Source of the DNA: an uncultured Alistipes sp.
GTDB taxonomy: Bacteria > Bacteroidota > Bacteroidia > Bacteroidales > Rikenellaceae
Assembly (NCBI GenBank): GCA_900539755.1
Contig: UQDC01000010.1
Location: 1 to 64,000 of the forward strand
DNA length: 64,000 bases
Direction: 5' to 3'
In this document: positions 1-8,577 of the stretch, one piece after another
Layout of the letters: each line of letters starts with the position of its first letter
Position numbering within the stretch: the stretch's first letter is position 1
Made by a program: the position numbers and the translations under genes
The notes under the pieces: model-generated
Database searches by the model: none
Told to the model about the DNA's origin: nothing
The model's input: the letters and a program-made list of their open reading frames with translations, nothing else

Positions 1-1
1 T

Positions 2-478
2 TTCTATATCATCGGAGACAGGAAAATAGAGTTTCTGACCGTTCATAAATCCAAAGGACTTGAAGCAGACTATGTGATAATTCTTCAATGCAACAAGGAC
101 ACATACGGGTTTCCCTCACTTGTAAGCGATGACCCTGTGCTTAATTATGTCTTGACAAAAAGCGACCAATATCCATACGGAGAAGAACGCAGGCTGTTTT
201 ATGTAGCCATTACCAGAGCTAAAGTAAAGACCTATATACTGTATGACAAACGCTTTCCTTCCGTTTTCGTGGACGAATTCTTGCATCCGGAAAAAGTCAC
301 GGAAGAAAGTTATGCCAAGTATCCAAACGCCAACAAAAAGTGGACACGCAGTGCGGATAATTTTCTGCTTACCCTTTATCATGAAAGGAAAAGTATAAAA
401 TACATAGCCGAGAAAATGGGCAGAAGTCAAACCTCGATAGTAATGCGATTAGGAAAATTGGAAGGGAAACGGCAATAA
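2..478 (+). CDS. UvrD/PcrA-like SF1 helicase, C-terminal fragment (5' end outside window)
   Basis: The frame is open from base 2, so the start lies left of the window and only about 158 residues of the C-terminal end are seen. Two superfamily-1 helicase motifs are present: TVHKSKGLEADYVI (motif V region) and EERRLFYVAITRAK (motif VI with the arginine finger). SF1 helicases of this kind unwind DNA using ATP. After the helicase core, a tail of about 45 residues (KWTRSADNFLLTLYHERKS, then IAEKMGRSQTSIVMRLGKL) looks like a small helix-turn-helix domain, which is common at the end of accessory UvrD-like helicases. The gene ends just before a mobile-element relic. Family assignment is firm; the cellular job (repair or element-borne) cannot be told from the fragment. 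Confidence 0.85.
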   Translation, partial: FYIIGDRKIEFLTVHKSKGLEADYVIILQCNKDTYGFPSLVSDDPVLNYVLTKSDQYPYGEERRLFYVAITRAKVKTYILYDKRFPSVFVDEFLHPEKVTEESYAKYPNANKKWTRSADNFLLTLYHERKSIKYIAEKMGRSQTSIVMRLGKLEGKRQ

Positions 479-511
479 AATACTGATTGCATTTCGTTTG
501 TCGAAAATATA

Positions 512-526
512 TGTTACCTTTGCATA
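512..526 (+). repeat. Left copy of 15-bp att-like direct repeat
   Basis: Reads TGTTACCTTTGCATA. It differs at one base from the copy at 1328-1342. It contains TACCTTTG (515-522), which also fits the Bacteroidales -7 promoter consensus TAnnTTTG, so it could instead be a promoter start point. Confidence 0.5.
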
Positions 527-709
527 GAGTTGTTTGACAGCAATGTGCTGCACATCGCAGAATTTATGACCGTTGCCAAGTCATTACCTCACTTGTGGCA
601 AAAAGTGCGCAAGTTGCTTATTCCTAAATTATTCCTATCTTATAGCTGTATTTTCGGGAAAAATACTACCCATAGGGCTGGAGATTTTTTCCGAAAACAG
701 GAGGCTTGA

Positions 710-931
710 CCTTGCATTCCCGTCCAATCCCGGAATTACCTTTGCGCCCAGAACGGAAATGACAACCTGATGCGCTCCCTGAAAGATGCGAAAATGGAGG
801 TAAACGGAAGTGGAGGCAGATTGGACAGGAAAACTTCGAAAGAGAAATCCGTGAAAAAGGGAAAACGCCAAAAGGAAAAGGGACACTGCCGGAGGCGTGA
901 AACCGGGCAAACCACCGGCAAGGAAGTATGA
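710..931 (+). pseudogene. Lysine-rich reading-frame fragment in the element relic
   Basis: This frame is open from a stop at 707 to a TGA at 929-931; the first ATG is at 770, giving at most 53 residues. The sequence begins NYLCAQNGNDNLMRSLKDAK and then becomes very basic (RKTSKEKSVKKGKRQKEKG). Basic low-complexity tails of this kind end many mobilisation proteins of Bacteroidales elements, but there is no diagnostic motif, so this link is only suggestive. No upstream in-frame homologous part is visible, so if real it is a C-terminal fragment. Confidence 0.25.
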
Positions 932-1112
932 TTTTATATGTTTGGCCGAGCGTGTCCGGTCTGACGGATAAAATCATTCTTCCCGGTTTGCCTGCCGTGT
1001 GTGACGGCTTGTTCCATTCATGGATCGGGCGGTCAGACACGGCTTTCCGCTTACGGCTCAAAGGAACAGCAAAAAAGAAAAATCGTCAGAAACCCGTAAA
1101 AGCACCTCTTTG

Positions 1113-1197
1113 GCATAAGCACAAAAGAAATGGGCCTTGCATCATCAGTCTAAACTGTTGTTTAGGCGTGATGCAAAGCCCTTTTCTCCGCTTATGC
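1113..1197. repeat. Large nested imperfect palindrome
   Basis: The arms are, from outside in: GCATAAGC (1113-1120) with GCTTATGC (1190-1197); GGGCcTTGCATCA (1132-1144) with TGATGCAAaGCCC (1169-1181); and CTAAAC (1150-1155) with GTTTAG (1160-1165) around a TGTT loop. A single strand would fold into one long cruciform-like hairpin. No T-run follows, so it is not a typical terminator. Possible roles are part of a transfer origin or a structured RNA of the element; neither is shown. Confidence 0.6.
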
Positions 1198-1201
1198 GGC
1201 A

Positions 1202-1248
1202 GTCGGCATACGTTCGTTCAAAATCCTTTTGTACGATGGTGTGCCGAC
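1202..1248. repeat. Second hairpin in the element relic
   Basis: GTCGGCA (1202-1208) pairs perfectly with TGCCGAC (1242-1248). The right arm runs into the second copy of the 13-bp direct repeat GACGGATAAAATC (1246-1258; first copy 963-975). Confidence 0.5.
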
Positions 1249-1306
1249 GGATAAAATCGCTTTTACGGAAAAACTTGTATGAGAAGAAAAAAATTAGGGA
1301 GATTCA

Positions 1307-1342
1307 TTTCAAAATCTCCCGTTTTATTGTTACTTTTGCATA
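1307..1342 (+). promoter_or_regulatory. Bacteroidales-type promoter overlapping the right att-like repeat
   Basis: TTTC (1307-1310), 20 bases, then TACTTTTG (1331-1338), a full match to the -7 box TAnnTTTG. The box lies inside the right direct repeat (1328-1342). It points at the truncated transglutaminase-like gene, with a start near 1345. Confidence 0.45.
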
Positions 1343-1472
1343 CGAAGAGTTCTTTGAAGGTTACGCAACGCGCAGAAGGATGATGCAGTAGATAACTAAC
1401 TAAATCGTAACCTATTACTATCATGAGCAATTAACCTACGCTCAGCTCCAATAAATTACACTCTTTTCGTAA

Positions 1473-2009
1473 CTTCATCTAACAAATATCAAAAAATATC
1501 TCGAACCAACATTATTAACAAATTACAATCATCCTGAAATACAAAATATTGCTGACTCTATCATTAATATAAAAGACTCTCTAACTATCGAAATAATAAA
1601 ACATGCTTTGAAATATTCTTCGGAAAGAATAGAATTTGATAATGAACTAGCACAAAAATTAGACAAAGGTACTTGTACTACCTTAGGCGTTGAAACGATC
1701 TTAGAAAGAGGCAAAGGCACTTGCAGTGAATATTCAAATTTGTTCATCGCTTTAATGCGTAAAATTGGAATTCCTTGTCATATGGCAGTAGGTATGGCTT
1801 ACATGCCCCAGAAGAATTTTCAAGGTAGTCATGCATGGGCAGAATGTTATATTAATAACTATGGTTGGATAGCTGTAGATCCACAAAATGGTTTTATGTG
1901 GTTTCCTCCAGTTGTAATTAAATTATTTCATGGTCAAGATTTTATTGATTGCAATATAAAAACTTTACCTGATATGTATCCTGTAAATATAAAAATCTTG
2001 GAATACTAA
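1473..2009 (+). pseudogene. Transglutaminase-like protein, 5' truncated
   Basis: Protein-like sequence runs from just after a stop at 1470-1472 to the stop at 2009, about 178 codons, with no ATG at the front (only an internal TTG at 1608). It carries the transglutaminase/protease-like triad: Cys in GKGTCSEYSNLF, His in GSHAWAECY and Asp in AVDPQNG. The segment before the TTG (IKKYLEPTLLTNYNHPEIQN) also reads as the normal domain lead-in, so the true N-terminus and any signal peptide are missing. The front joins the mobile-element relic. Such domains in Bacteroidales are usually secreted or lipid-anchored and act on peptides or protein cross-links. I judge it a truncated remnant, although a short protein from TTG 1608 cannot be excluded. 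Confidence 0.6.
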
Positions 2010-2120
2010 CATACATCCTGTTTGTAGGGTTAAACATGCGCATATTTAATTCTACCAACGGGTTATCTTTATATACCTGACACATGCATTCGGTGCATCA
2101 AAAACCTAAACTTACCAACT

Positions 2121-4190
2121 ATGAATGATTTGAGAACCCACTTATCAAGACTCTACAGCATATTTTTTCTCTCGCTTTATCTTCTCGGATTTTCAAACAT
2201 ACTTCATGCCCAAAACACAGCTCATCTCGACAACATTGTAGACGTCACCCAATGGATCAACGTTCATTTCGCCAAGGGGAAGCTTCCCCCCTTCTCATTC
2301 CGATACAATAACATCAACTCTCAAAACTTTATCACTCACTGGAAATATAACTGTGAAGAACTCTCTACCTCCACTCCAAAAGCCATCCAAAAGTTGATCA
2401 CGTATCAAGACCCAGTTTCTGGACTCAAAATCGAATGTACTGTTACTGGTTTCAAAGAATTCAATGCTGTGGAGTGGGTTATACGACTAACAAACACTTC
2501 TAAGACAAACACTCCGATTATGGATGAATTCAAGGTTTTGAATCAAACATATGAAAGTCGTAAAAAAGGAGCATTCACTTTGTTGCATGCACGAGGCAGC
2601 TGTGGTTCAAAAGCGGATTTTATGGTTTCTATTGATACGCTAACATCCTCTCCTTTACATTTGGCACCTCAAGGTGGACGCTCCTCCGACAATACGGCAC
2701 TGCCGTTTTTCAACCTAATGGCGCCTGGACAACAAAGAGGAGTATTGGTCGCTGTAGGTTGGACTGGAGGCTGGCAGGCTAACCTGGCTGTCTCGAACAA
2801 CGAGACAGTCTCTCTGCATTCAGGCATGGAACGCTTCCGACTTTATCTCAAGCCTGGTGAAACGATCCGTACTCCTATGATCTGTCTGATGTTCTGGGAA
2901 GGGATCACTTTTATGCAAGGACAGAATAAATTCCGCCGATTCCAACAAACTTGCCACAGCCGACAAATAGACGGGGACCCTGTACATTATCCATATGCCA
3001 GTGGATTTCCAGCATTCGGTCCCAAACCTTGTACCGAAGGTGGTTGCTTAACCGAAGAAATGGATATCGCATTGATACGACGCTACAAACAATTCGGCAT
3101 CATGCCCGAATGCTTTTGGCTGGATGCCGGTTGGTATGCCGACAGTGGAGCCCCTGTATACGACTGGTGTGACTGCGTTGGTAGTTGGGTCCCTGACTCC
3201 ACTCGCTATCCTCGCGGATTAAAACCGATTGCCGATGAGGCCCACCGCCTAAATACAAAATTTTTGCTATGGTTTGAACCTGAACGAGTCAGCCGAGGAT
3301 CATGGTTAGCCGTACAACATCCCGAATGGCTGCTCCATTCTCCGATCCGCAATTCGGCCCTACTTGATTTGGGTAATACTGAAGCACTCAACTGGTTGCA
3401 AAACCATGTGGGAGACATGATCGAAGAAGTAGGTATCGATATTTATCGACAGGATTTCAACCACCCCGGGAAACCGTTCTGGGAAGCTAATGAAGATCCC
3501 GACCGAATCGGCATGATGGAAATCCGTCATATTGAAGGGCTGTATGCATTTTGGGACTATCTGTTGGATCGATTCCCTAATTTGTTGATAGACAACTGTG
3601 CGGCAGGTGGACGACGAATCGACCTGGAAATGATGTCGCGCAGCGTCCCTCTCTGGCGGACCGATTACCAATACGACGAACCCACTGGCAAGCAGGGTCA
3701 TTTCTACGGACTAAGTTTCTTCTTAGCACAACATGGCTCAGGAATTTCAGATACAGACAATTACTCGGTCCGGTCAAATATGGGTGCATGTCAAGTCTCT
3801 AACTTCGATATTACCACGAACAGACTCAGTTTACCCGACATTCAACAAGCCATTGCTACATTCAAAAAATATCGTCATTATTATCTCGAAGATTATTACC
3901 CATTAACCGGCATTATTGACGCTTTTTCCGACAAAATCTGGATAGCATACCAAATGCATTGTCCTTCGGATAATTCAGGTATTGTGATGGCTTTTCGCCG
4001 TCCTGAATCCAATGTGGACCGCATCAAAGTATATCTGCAAGGTATCGATCCTGGGAAAATCTATAATCTGTATAATGACAACACTAAACACACTCAAAGT
4101 ATTTCCGGTCGTCAACTTGCCGAAGGTTTTTATCTGAACATTCCACAAGCCCGGGGTTCTTTGCTGTTGCATTATCAATGCATTGAATGA
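2121..4190 (+). CDS. Secreted GH36 alpha-galactosidase
   Basis: A 689-residue protein with an N-terminal signal peptide (hydrophobic to about residue 30, ending HAQ). It has the GH36 layout: N-terminal beta-sandwich (about 35-290), TIM barrel (about 290-590) and a C-terminal beta domain. The nucleophile candidate is Asp445 in YRQDFN, and the acid/base candidate is Asp515 in LWRTDYQ. LWFEPERV and DNCAAGGRRID are also typical of the family. GH36 enzymes of this type remove terminal alpha-1,6-galactose from raffinose-type sugars or galactomannan, here probably in the periplasm. No SusC/SusD pair or regulator is adjacent. A near match to the -7 box (TATCTTTA, 2064-2071) lies upstream. The alternative activity within GH36 is alpha-N-acetylgalactosaminidase. 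Confidence 0.88.
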   Translation: MNDLRTHLSRLYSIFFLSLYLLGFSNILHAQNTAHLDNIVDVTQWINVHFAKGKLPPFSFRYNNINSQNFITHWKYNCEELSTSTPKAIQKLITYQDPVSGLKIECTVTGFKEFNAVEWVIRLTNTSKTNTPIMDEFKVLNQTYESRKKGAFTLLHARGSCGSKADFMVSIDTLTSSPLHLAPQGGRSSDNTALPFFNLMAPGQQRGVLVAVGWTGGWQANLAVSNNETVSLHSGMERFRLYLKPGETIRTPMICLMFWEGITFMQGQNKFRRFQQTCHSRQIDGDPVHYPYASGFPAFGPKPCTEGGCLTEEMDIALIRRYKQFGIMPECFWLDAGWYADSGAPVYDWCDCVGSWVPDSTRYPRGLKPIADEAHRLNTKFLLWFEPERVSRGSWLAVQHPEWLLHSPIRNSALLDLGNTEALNWLQNHVGDMIEEVGIDIYRQDFNHPGKPFWEANEDPDRIGMMEIRHIEGLYAFWDYLLDRFPNLLIDNCAAGGRRIDLEMMSRSVPLWRTDYQYDEPTGKQGHFYGLSFFLAQHGSGISDTDNYSVRSNMGACQVSNFDITTNRLSLPDIQQAIATFKKYRHYYLEDYYPLTGIIDAFSDKIWIAYQMHCPSDNSGIVMAFRRPESNVDRIKVYLQGIDPGKIYNLYNDNTKHTQSISGRQLAEGFYLNIPQARGSLLLHYQCIE

Positions 4191-4210
4191 ATTATTTCTA
4201 AACTAAAGAT

Positions 4211-4598
4211 TTAGCAAAAGTCACCGTCCTCTTCGATACATCTCCCGCTTAGCTGTAATAATTTCCGGCGGCAACGATTCAGACGAAAGCCCACCGAGGC
4301 AAAGACGACACCCGAAGCCCCTACGGTCGGAGTATCAGTGCAGGTGATCAGCGCAGCCAGCAACGCCACCCCGTAGAGCGAAGCTGCTACCACAAAGGGG
4401 GGGATCGGAACGAAAGTACCATACTAAATACACCGACAAACAGTTACCCAACAGATGAAACAGGTTAGCATGAAAAAACATATACACTACATAGCACCAT
4501 AGGGGCCCTCCACTCACGGCTCCCGCCTGATCCGGCGATACGGGTAGTAGGAAAAGAACCAACAGCAAGACTATGAACGGGATTCTGAACTGTTGCAT
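4211..4598 (-). pseudogene. Rhomboid family intramembrane serine protease, frameshifted and C-terminally truncated
   Basis: On the minus strand the start at 4598 opens a frame with a hydrophobic first segment and the rhomboid motif HANLFHLLGNCLSVYLVW. At a run of seven C (seven G on the plus strand, 4398-4404) the frame is lost; in the +1-related frame the protein continues as VVAASLYGVALLAALITC and then GASGVVFASVGF, which contains the catalytic GASG serine motif. Six C would restore one continuous protein. Even then the sequence ends soon after the serine motif and lacks the later helix with the catalytic histidine. The start overlaps the upstream gene by 28 bases, so the two were translated together. 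Rhomboids cleave membrane proteins within the bilayer; this copy looks inactive. Confidence 0.7.
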
Positions 4599-5050
4599 TG
4601 TTTGCGGCGTTTTCGGATGTGGTGCATGATCACAATGGCGCTCTGTGGAGTCTTGTAAAAAGAGGGGGCGGGTTGCTCAACCACTATCTGGACTACCTCT
4701 GATAATGGTAACTGCCGATAATGCGGACGAGTTCTGAGCTGGTGTACGCGCCGATAGATCTCACGGAACATAATTCGCTTGTTGCGTATCATACCATTCA
4801 GCCTGTTCCCATGATCCATGCTTGATATGACACGCATAGCTCGCTCCGGAGAGACCCAAAATCTTGACGAGGGGGAGTTCACTACTTGATACATAACTTC
4901 TCTTAATTGGATGGGACCGGAGCTCTGTGCAATCTGACGACGATAGGCGTTCAATAAGTCACGATCGCGTTCGGAACGATATTCGAAAATCCTGCGTATC
5001 GGCATGTAAAACAACTTGATACACAAAGTTACCAATACTGGAGAGAACAA
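4571..5050 (-). CDS. Unknown protein, translationally coupled to the rhomboid remnant
   Basis: A 159-residue, strongly basic protein from the ATG at 5050 (an internal ATG at 5005 is also possible). It has a short hydrophobic start (VLVTLCIKLFYM) and is then rich in Arg, with two similar segments: REVMYQVVNSPSSRFWVSPE followed by RAMRVISSM, and SEVVQIVVEQPAPSFYKTPQ followed by SAIVIMHHI. This internal duplication suggests two copies of a small helical unit of about 55 residues. It overlaps the rhomboid frame by 28 bases. I do not recognise the family. It may be decaying like its partner, but its own frame is intact. Confidence 0.55.
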   Translation of the reverse strand: MFSPVLVTLCIKLFYMPIRRIFEYRSERDRDLLNAYRRQIAQSSGPIQLREVMYQVVNSPSSRFWVSPERAMRVISSMDHGNRLNGMIRNKRIMFREIYRRVHQLRTRPHYRQLPLSEVVQIVVEQPAPSFYKTPQSAIVIMHHIRKRRKQCNSSESRS

Positions 5051-5130
5051 AGATTACTGACCAAATGATTTGTATTCACTCTATACTATCCTTAATTCGA
5101 AAAAACTCCATTTTTAATTATTGATACGTG

Positions 5131-5160
5131 TTGTGATTTACTGTAAAAATTCTATCTTTG
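5131..5160 (+). promoter_or_regulatory. Promoter of the GH97 gene
   Basis: TTG (5131-5133), 19 bases, then TATCTTTG (5153-5160), a full match to the -7 consensus. The predicted start near 5167 leaves a leader of about 155 bases before the ATG at 5323. No known riboswitch fold was recognised in this leader. Confidence 0.6.
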
Positions 5161-5322
5161 ATTGATAGGGATATAAAATACACATATGCGTGTGTATGTC
5201 TATTTTGCGGTCATTTGTCATTCAAAACCAAACAGATTTCGAACTCTCACCGAGGAGCATTATATGATTTTCATATTGTTCATTTTATTAACCAAAAGTA
5301 AAAAACTTAATTTTAATTAATA

Positions 5323-7335
5323 ATGAAATCTATTTTGTTTAAAGTAGCTAAAATTTTCACACTATTCCTTGTTTTCTACAACTTTCCGTGTAAAACAAAA
5401 GCACAAGAGTTTTACACATTTAAGTCGCCTGATGGCCGTTTAAGTGCGGAAATCACATTAGGTAATGACATACGTTTTTCACTCAAACATGATAACACCC
5501 AAATTCTTGCGCCTTCTGTAATTGGTATGAAATTGAGTGACGGTCAGATATTAGGCAAAAATCCTAAATTACAAAAAATTTTCACCTCCAATTGTGATGA
5601 GACGGTTCCTGCCATTTTCTATAAAAAGAGCGAAATAAAAGATCAGTTTCATGAAGTCCATTTTCAGTTTCGTAATAGTTACGGATTGACTTTTCGTCTG
5701 TATAATGACGGGTTTGCATATCGTTTTACCACTAATATAAAGGACAGTATCATTGTGCATAACGAGATTGCGCAATACCAATTTTCCCAAAACTATCCTG
5801 TATGGGTCCCTTATGTCAAGGATTCTGAACACAAAAGCATTGAGCAGCAATTTTTCAGCTCATTCGAAAATCAATATACTCATGATAAACTTTCCAATAT
5901 TGACAGTACCCGATTAATCTTCCTCCCCTGTTTAGTCGAATTGAATAACGGCAAGAAACTGTGCATCACTGAGTCTGATCTAGAGAATTATCCGGGTATG
6001 TTTTTAAAGCGAACTCAAAGCACATCCATGCAATCTTTTTTTGCTCCTTTCCCCAAAACCACTCAATATGACACCCGGCATATACTAGTACAGGATAGGG
6101 AAAACTATATCGCTAAAACATCCGGAACTCGCTCTTTCCCATGGCGGATCTTCATTGTAACCGACAATGACAAGGACCTAACCAATAACGATATGGTGTA
6201 TCGTTTGGCGTCTCCTTGTCGAATTCAGGATATTTCTTGGATAAAGCCAGGTAAGGCGGCATGGGAATGGTGGAGCCAAATTAATCTTTCAGGGGTTGAT
6301 TTCCGCGCGGGGAAAAATAATGACACGTACCGTTATTTTATCGATTTTGCTGCAGAAAATGGTATCGAATATGTAGTTATAGACGGTGGATGGTACGATC
6401 AGGAAAAAGGTGATATTTTCAAATCTATTCCTGAAATTGATATTCCCGATTTGGTTAATTACGGAAAAAGTAAAGGAGTCGATATTATTCTGTGGGTTGG
6501 TTACTCACCTTTCGAACGCAATTTGGGGAAAGCTATTCAGTACTATGCCGATATGGGTGTGCGCGGTTTTAAAGTGGATTTTATGGATCGGGACGATCAG
6601 CAAACTATCAACTTTTTATATAAGGCCGCAGCATTATGTGCAGAACATCATATGTTACTGGATTACCATGGAACGTGTAAACCTGCCGGTATTCAACGAA
6701 CCTATCCAAATGTCATGAATTTTGAAGGTGTCAATGGGCTAGAACAAGTTAAATGGATGCCTGGGTCATCTCTCGATCAGGTAGTGTATGATGTAACTAT
6801 ACCATTTATCCGTATGGTCGCCGGTCCGATGGACTATACACCTGGAGCTATGCGTAATGCGACAAGACAATGTTATATGCCGATATATTGGGATCCTATG
6901 AGCCAAGGGACACGTTGTAGGCAATTAGCTGCATACGTAATTTTTGAGGCCCCTCTAAACATGCTGTGCGACAGTCCAACATCTTATAACGCAGAGCAGG
7001 AATGTCTGCATTTTATAGCCAAGATACCTACGATTTGGAATGAAACCGTTGCATTGCAAGGGAAAGTAGGTGAATATGTGGCGATTGCCAGACGTTCTGG
7101 TTCCGAGTGGTATCTTGGAGCAATGACCGATTGGAGCGCTCGTACACTGATACTAAATTTATCTTTTTTACCTGAAGGCAACTGGAAAGCAGAAATTTTT
7201 AAAGACGGCATTAATGCTGATAGAACTGCATGTGATTACAGCAAGGAGATTATCGATATCCCTTCTAATCGCAATATACAAGTAACCATGGCACCAGGGG
7301 GCGGATTTGCCATGAGAATTTATCGTTCTAATTAG
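5323..7335 (+). CDS. Secreted GH97 glycoside hydrolase (alpha-galactosidase/alpha-glucosidase family)
   Basis: A 670-residue protein with a signal peptide (residues 1-27, ending KAQ). It has the GH97 plan: N-terminal beta-super-sandwich (about 28-280), TIM barrel (about 285-560) and C-terminal beta domain. GH97 contains inverting alpha-glucosidases (SusB type) and retaining alpha-galactosidases. Here GFKVDFMDRDD places Asp419 where retaining members carry a nucleophile, and NFEGVNGLE supplies acid/base candidates (Glu468 or Glu475), so I favour a retaining alpha-galactosidase. A second alpha-galactosidase-type gene (GH36) lies 1.1 kb upstream, which fits a shared galactoside substrate. The two are not one operon because the minus-strand rhomboid unit lies between them. 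Confidence 0.85.
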   Translation: MKSILFKVAKIFTLFLVFYNFPCKTKAQEFYTFKSPDGRLSAEITLGNDIRFSLKHDNTQILAPSVIGMKLSDGQILGKNPKLQKIFTSNCDETVPAIFYKKSEIKDQFHEVHFQFRNSYGLTFRLYNDGFAYRFTTNIKDSIIVHNEIAQYQFSQNYPVWVPYVKDSEHKSIEQQFFSSFENQYTHDKLSNIDSTRLIFLPCLVELNNGKKLCITESDLENYPGMFLKRTQSTSMQSFFAPFPKTTQYDTRHILVQDRENYIAKTSGTRSFPWRIFIVTDNDKDLTNNDMVYRLASPCRIQDISWIKPGKAAWEWWSQINLSGVDFRAGKNNDTYRYFIDFAAENGIEYVVIDGGWYDQEKGDIFKSIPEIDIPDLVNYGKSKGVDIILWVGYSPFERNLGKAIQYYADMGVRGFKVDFMDRDDQQTINFLYKAAALCAEHHMLLDYHGTCKPAGIQRTYPNVMNFEGVNGLEQVKWMPGSSLDQVVYDVTIPFIRMVAGPMDYTPGAMRNATRQCYMPIYWDPMSQGTRCRQLAAYVIFEAPLNMLCDSPTSYNAEQECLHFIAKIPTIWNETVALQGKVGEYVAIARRSGSEWYLGAMTDWSARTLILNLSFLPEGNWKAEIFKDGINADRTACDYSKEIIDIPSNRNIQVTMAPGGGFAMRIYRSN

Positions 7336-7400
7336 TACACTTTTAAGTCACAGCATATATTGCAGTTTGAAAATTCATTCACCTGAATCTAATTAACTTA

Positions 7401-8577
7401 TTGACACAAAAAAAGAATAGCAGCACTTACATCGCATCAAAAGGACGGTATATTATTTTGGATGGCTGCGTGGCATGGCTGCACAGATGGTTATGTTATA
7501 CCATCATTTTGAACCCTATTTTGACTCTGCACTTTCACCAATCAATCATGGTTATCTCGCTATAGGTTTCTTTTTCACTCTTTCCGGCTAAGTTATAGGA
7601 TATGCATATGACAATAGATGGAACAAAATGTCGTTCAAAGATTTTTTTAAGCGCCGTTTAGTCAGATTACACCCGATAATATTGTTTGCCACATTGTGAG
7701 GAATGATGCTTTTTTACTTTGGGCGCAGCGAGATGTTTCCGCTGATAGGTGATGCCACGGTAGGGATGTTGTTATGCGGACTACTATCGATGTTGATGAT
7801 TCCAGCGCCTACGTCGATTGATATCCGTGGTTGGAGTGAAATGAATGCTAACAACGGTAATGCGTGGACGCACTGTTTTGAATATTTTGCCAACTTGCTT
7901 TATACTCTTGTCATATATCGTTTTTCAAAGATGTTGCTTGCTATATTCGTCAATGTTCCTTACCTTAAATCTGACGCTCAATCTTGATGTTTACGGAGCA
8001 AGTAATGCAACAGTACACAGTGATAGGCGAGATGGCACTCAATGCCGAGCAATTAATAATAGGTTTTACACGTTTGCTTTATCCATTTTTTGCCGGATTA
8101 CTTTTATCCCGACTCGGATTTAAAATATCACTGCATGCCGGTTTCTGGTGGTGCAGTCTGTTAATTATCGGCGTGTTGTTAATGCCGCGCATTGACGGTG
8201 AATCGGCGCATCCTGAATGGGAATATACGAATCATTGGCTATCATTGCCATATTCCCTCTCATAGTGGCAATGGAAGCGGGTAGTAGTGTTTCCGGCAAA
8301 TCTAAAAAAATGTTCATTTCTTGGTAACATATCCTATCCGCTTTACATTGTACATTATCCGATAGTTTTCACATTGCTTGGAGCATGGAAAACCAACAAT
8401 CCAGACATATCACTCAGTACGACAATATTTGTGAATGTTGCCACCTTTCTATTCTGCTTGGCTGTAGCATACGCAACCCTGAAACTATACGACGACCCCG
8501 TAAGGAAATGGCTAAAACAGCATTGGTTCATGTCGAAACGTGAATATAAGCAAACTACCGCTAAACTGAAGATTTAG
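7401..8577 (+). pseudogene. Acyltransferase family 3 (OafA-like) membrane protein, multiply disrupted
   Basis: Conceptual translation across frames gives an acyltransferase-3 protein: RYIILDG then LRGMAAQMVMLYHHFEP, GYLAIGFFFTLSG, FKRRLVRLHP, and near the end LGNISYPLYIVHYPIVF. At least five lesions break it: a missing base near 7463 (DG/LRG junction), TAA at 7589-7591 inside the LSGYVIGY region, TGA at 7697-7699, a frame change near 7985, and a TAG at 8263-8265 followed by another frame change. Intact relatives are ~10-helix inner-membrane proteins that move acetyl or other acyl groups to sugars. This copy cannot make a functional protein. Confidence 0.85.

Larger units (their letters stand above)
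479..1472. mobile_element. Relic of an integrative/conjugative-type element between helicase and transglutaminase remnants
   Basis: About 1 kb without a convincing complete gene. It contains two copies of a 15-bp direct repeat TGTTAC(C/T)TTTGCATA (512-526 and 1328-1342), a lysine-rich reading-frame fragment without a clear start (710-931), a large nested palindrome (1113-1197), a second hairpin (1202-1248) and a 13-bp direct repeat GACGGATAAAATC (963-975 and 1246-1258). The repeat core TTAC(C/T)TTTGC differs at one base from GTAnnTTTGC, the conserved core of CTnDOT-family attachment sites. Right of the second repeat the sequence turns AT-rich and enters a 5'-truncated gene. Inference: an excised or decayed element left these traces. 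No integrase is present, and the att core resembles the Bacteroidales -7 promoter box, so chance is a real alternative. Confidence 0.4.

Noticed and set aside
481..1400. Complete mobile element with integrase
   Set aside because: No tyrosine recombinase, transposase or terminal inverted repeat is present; only relic features are.
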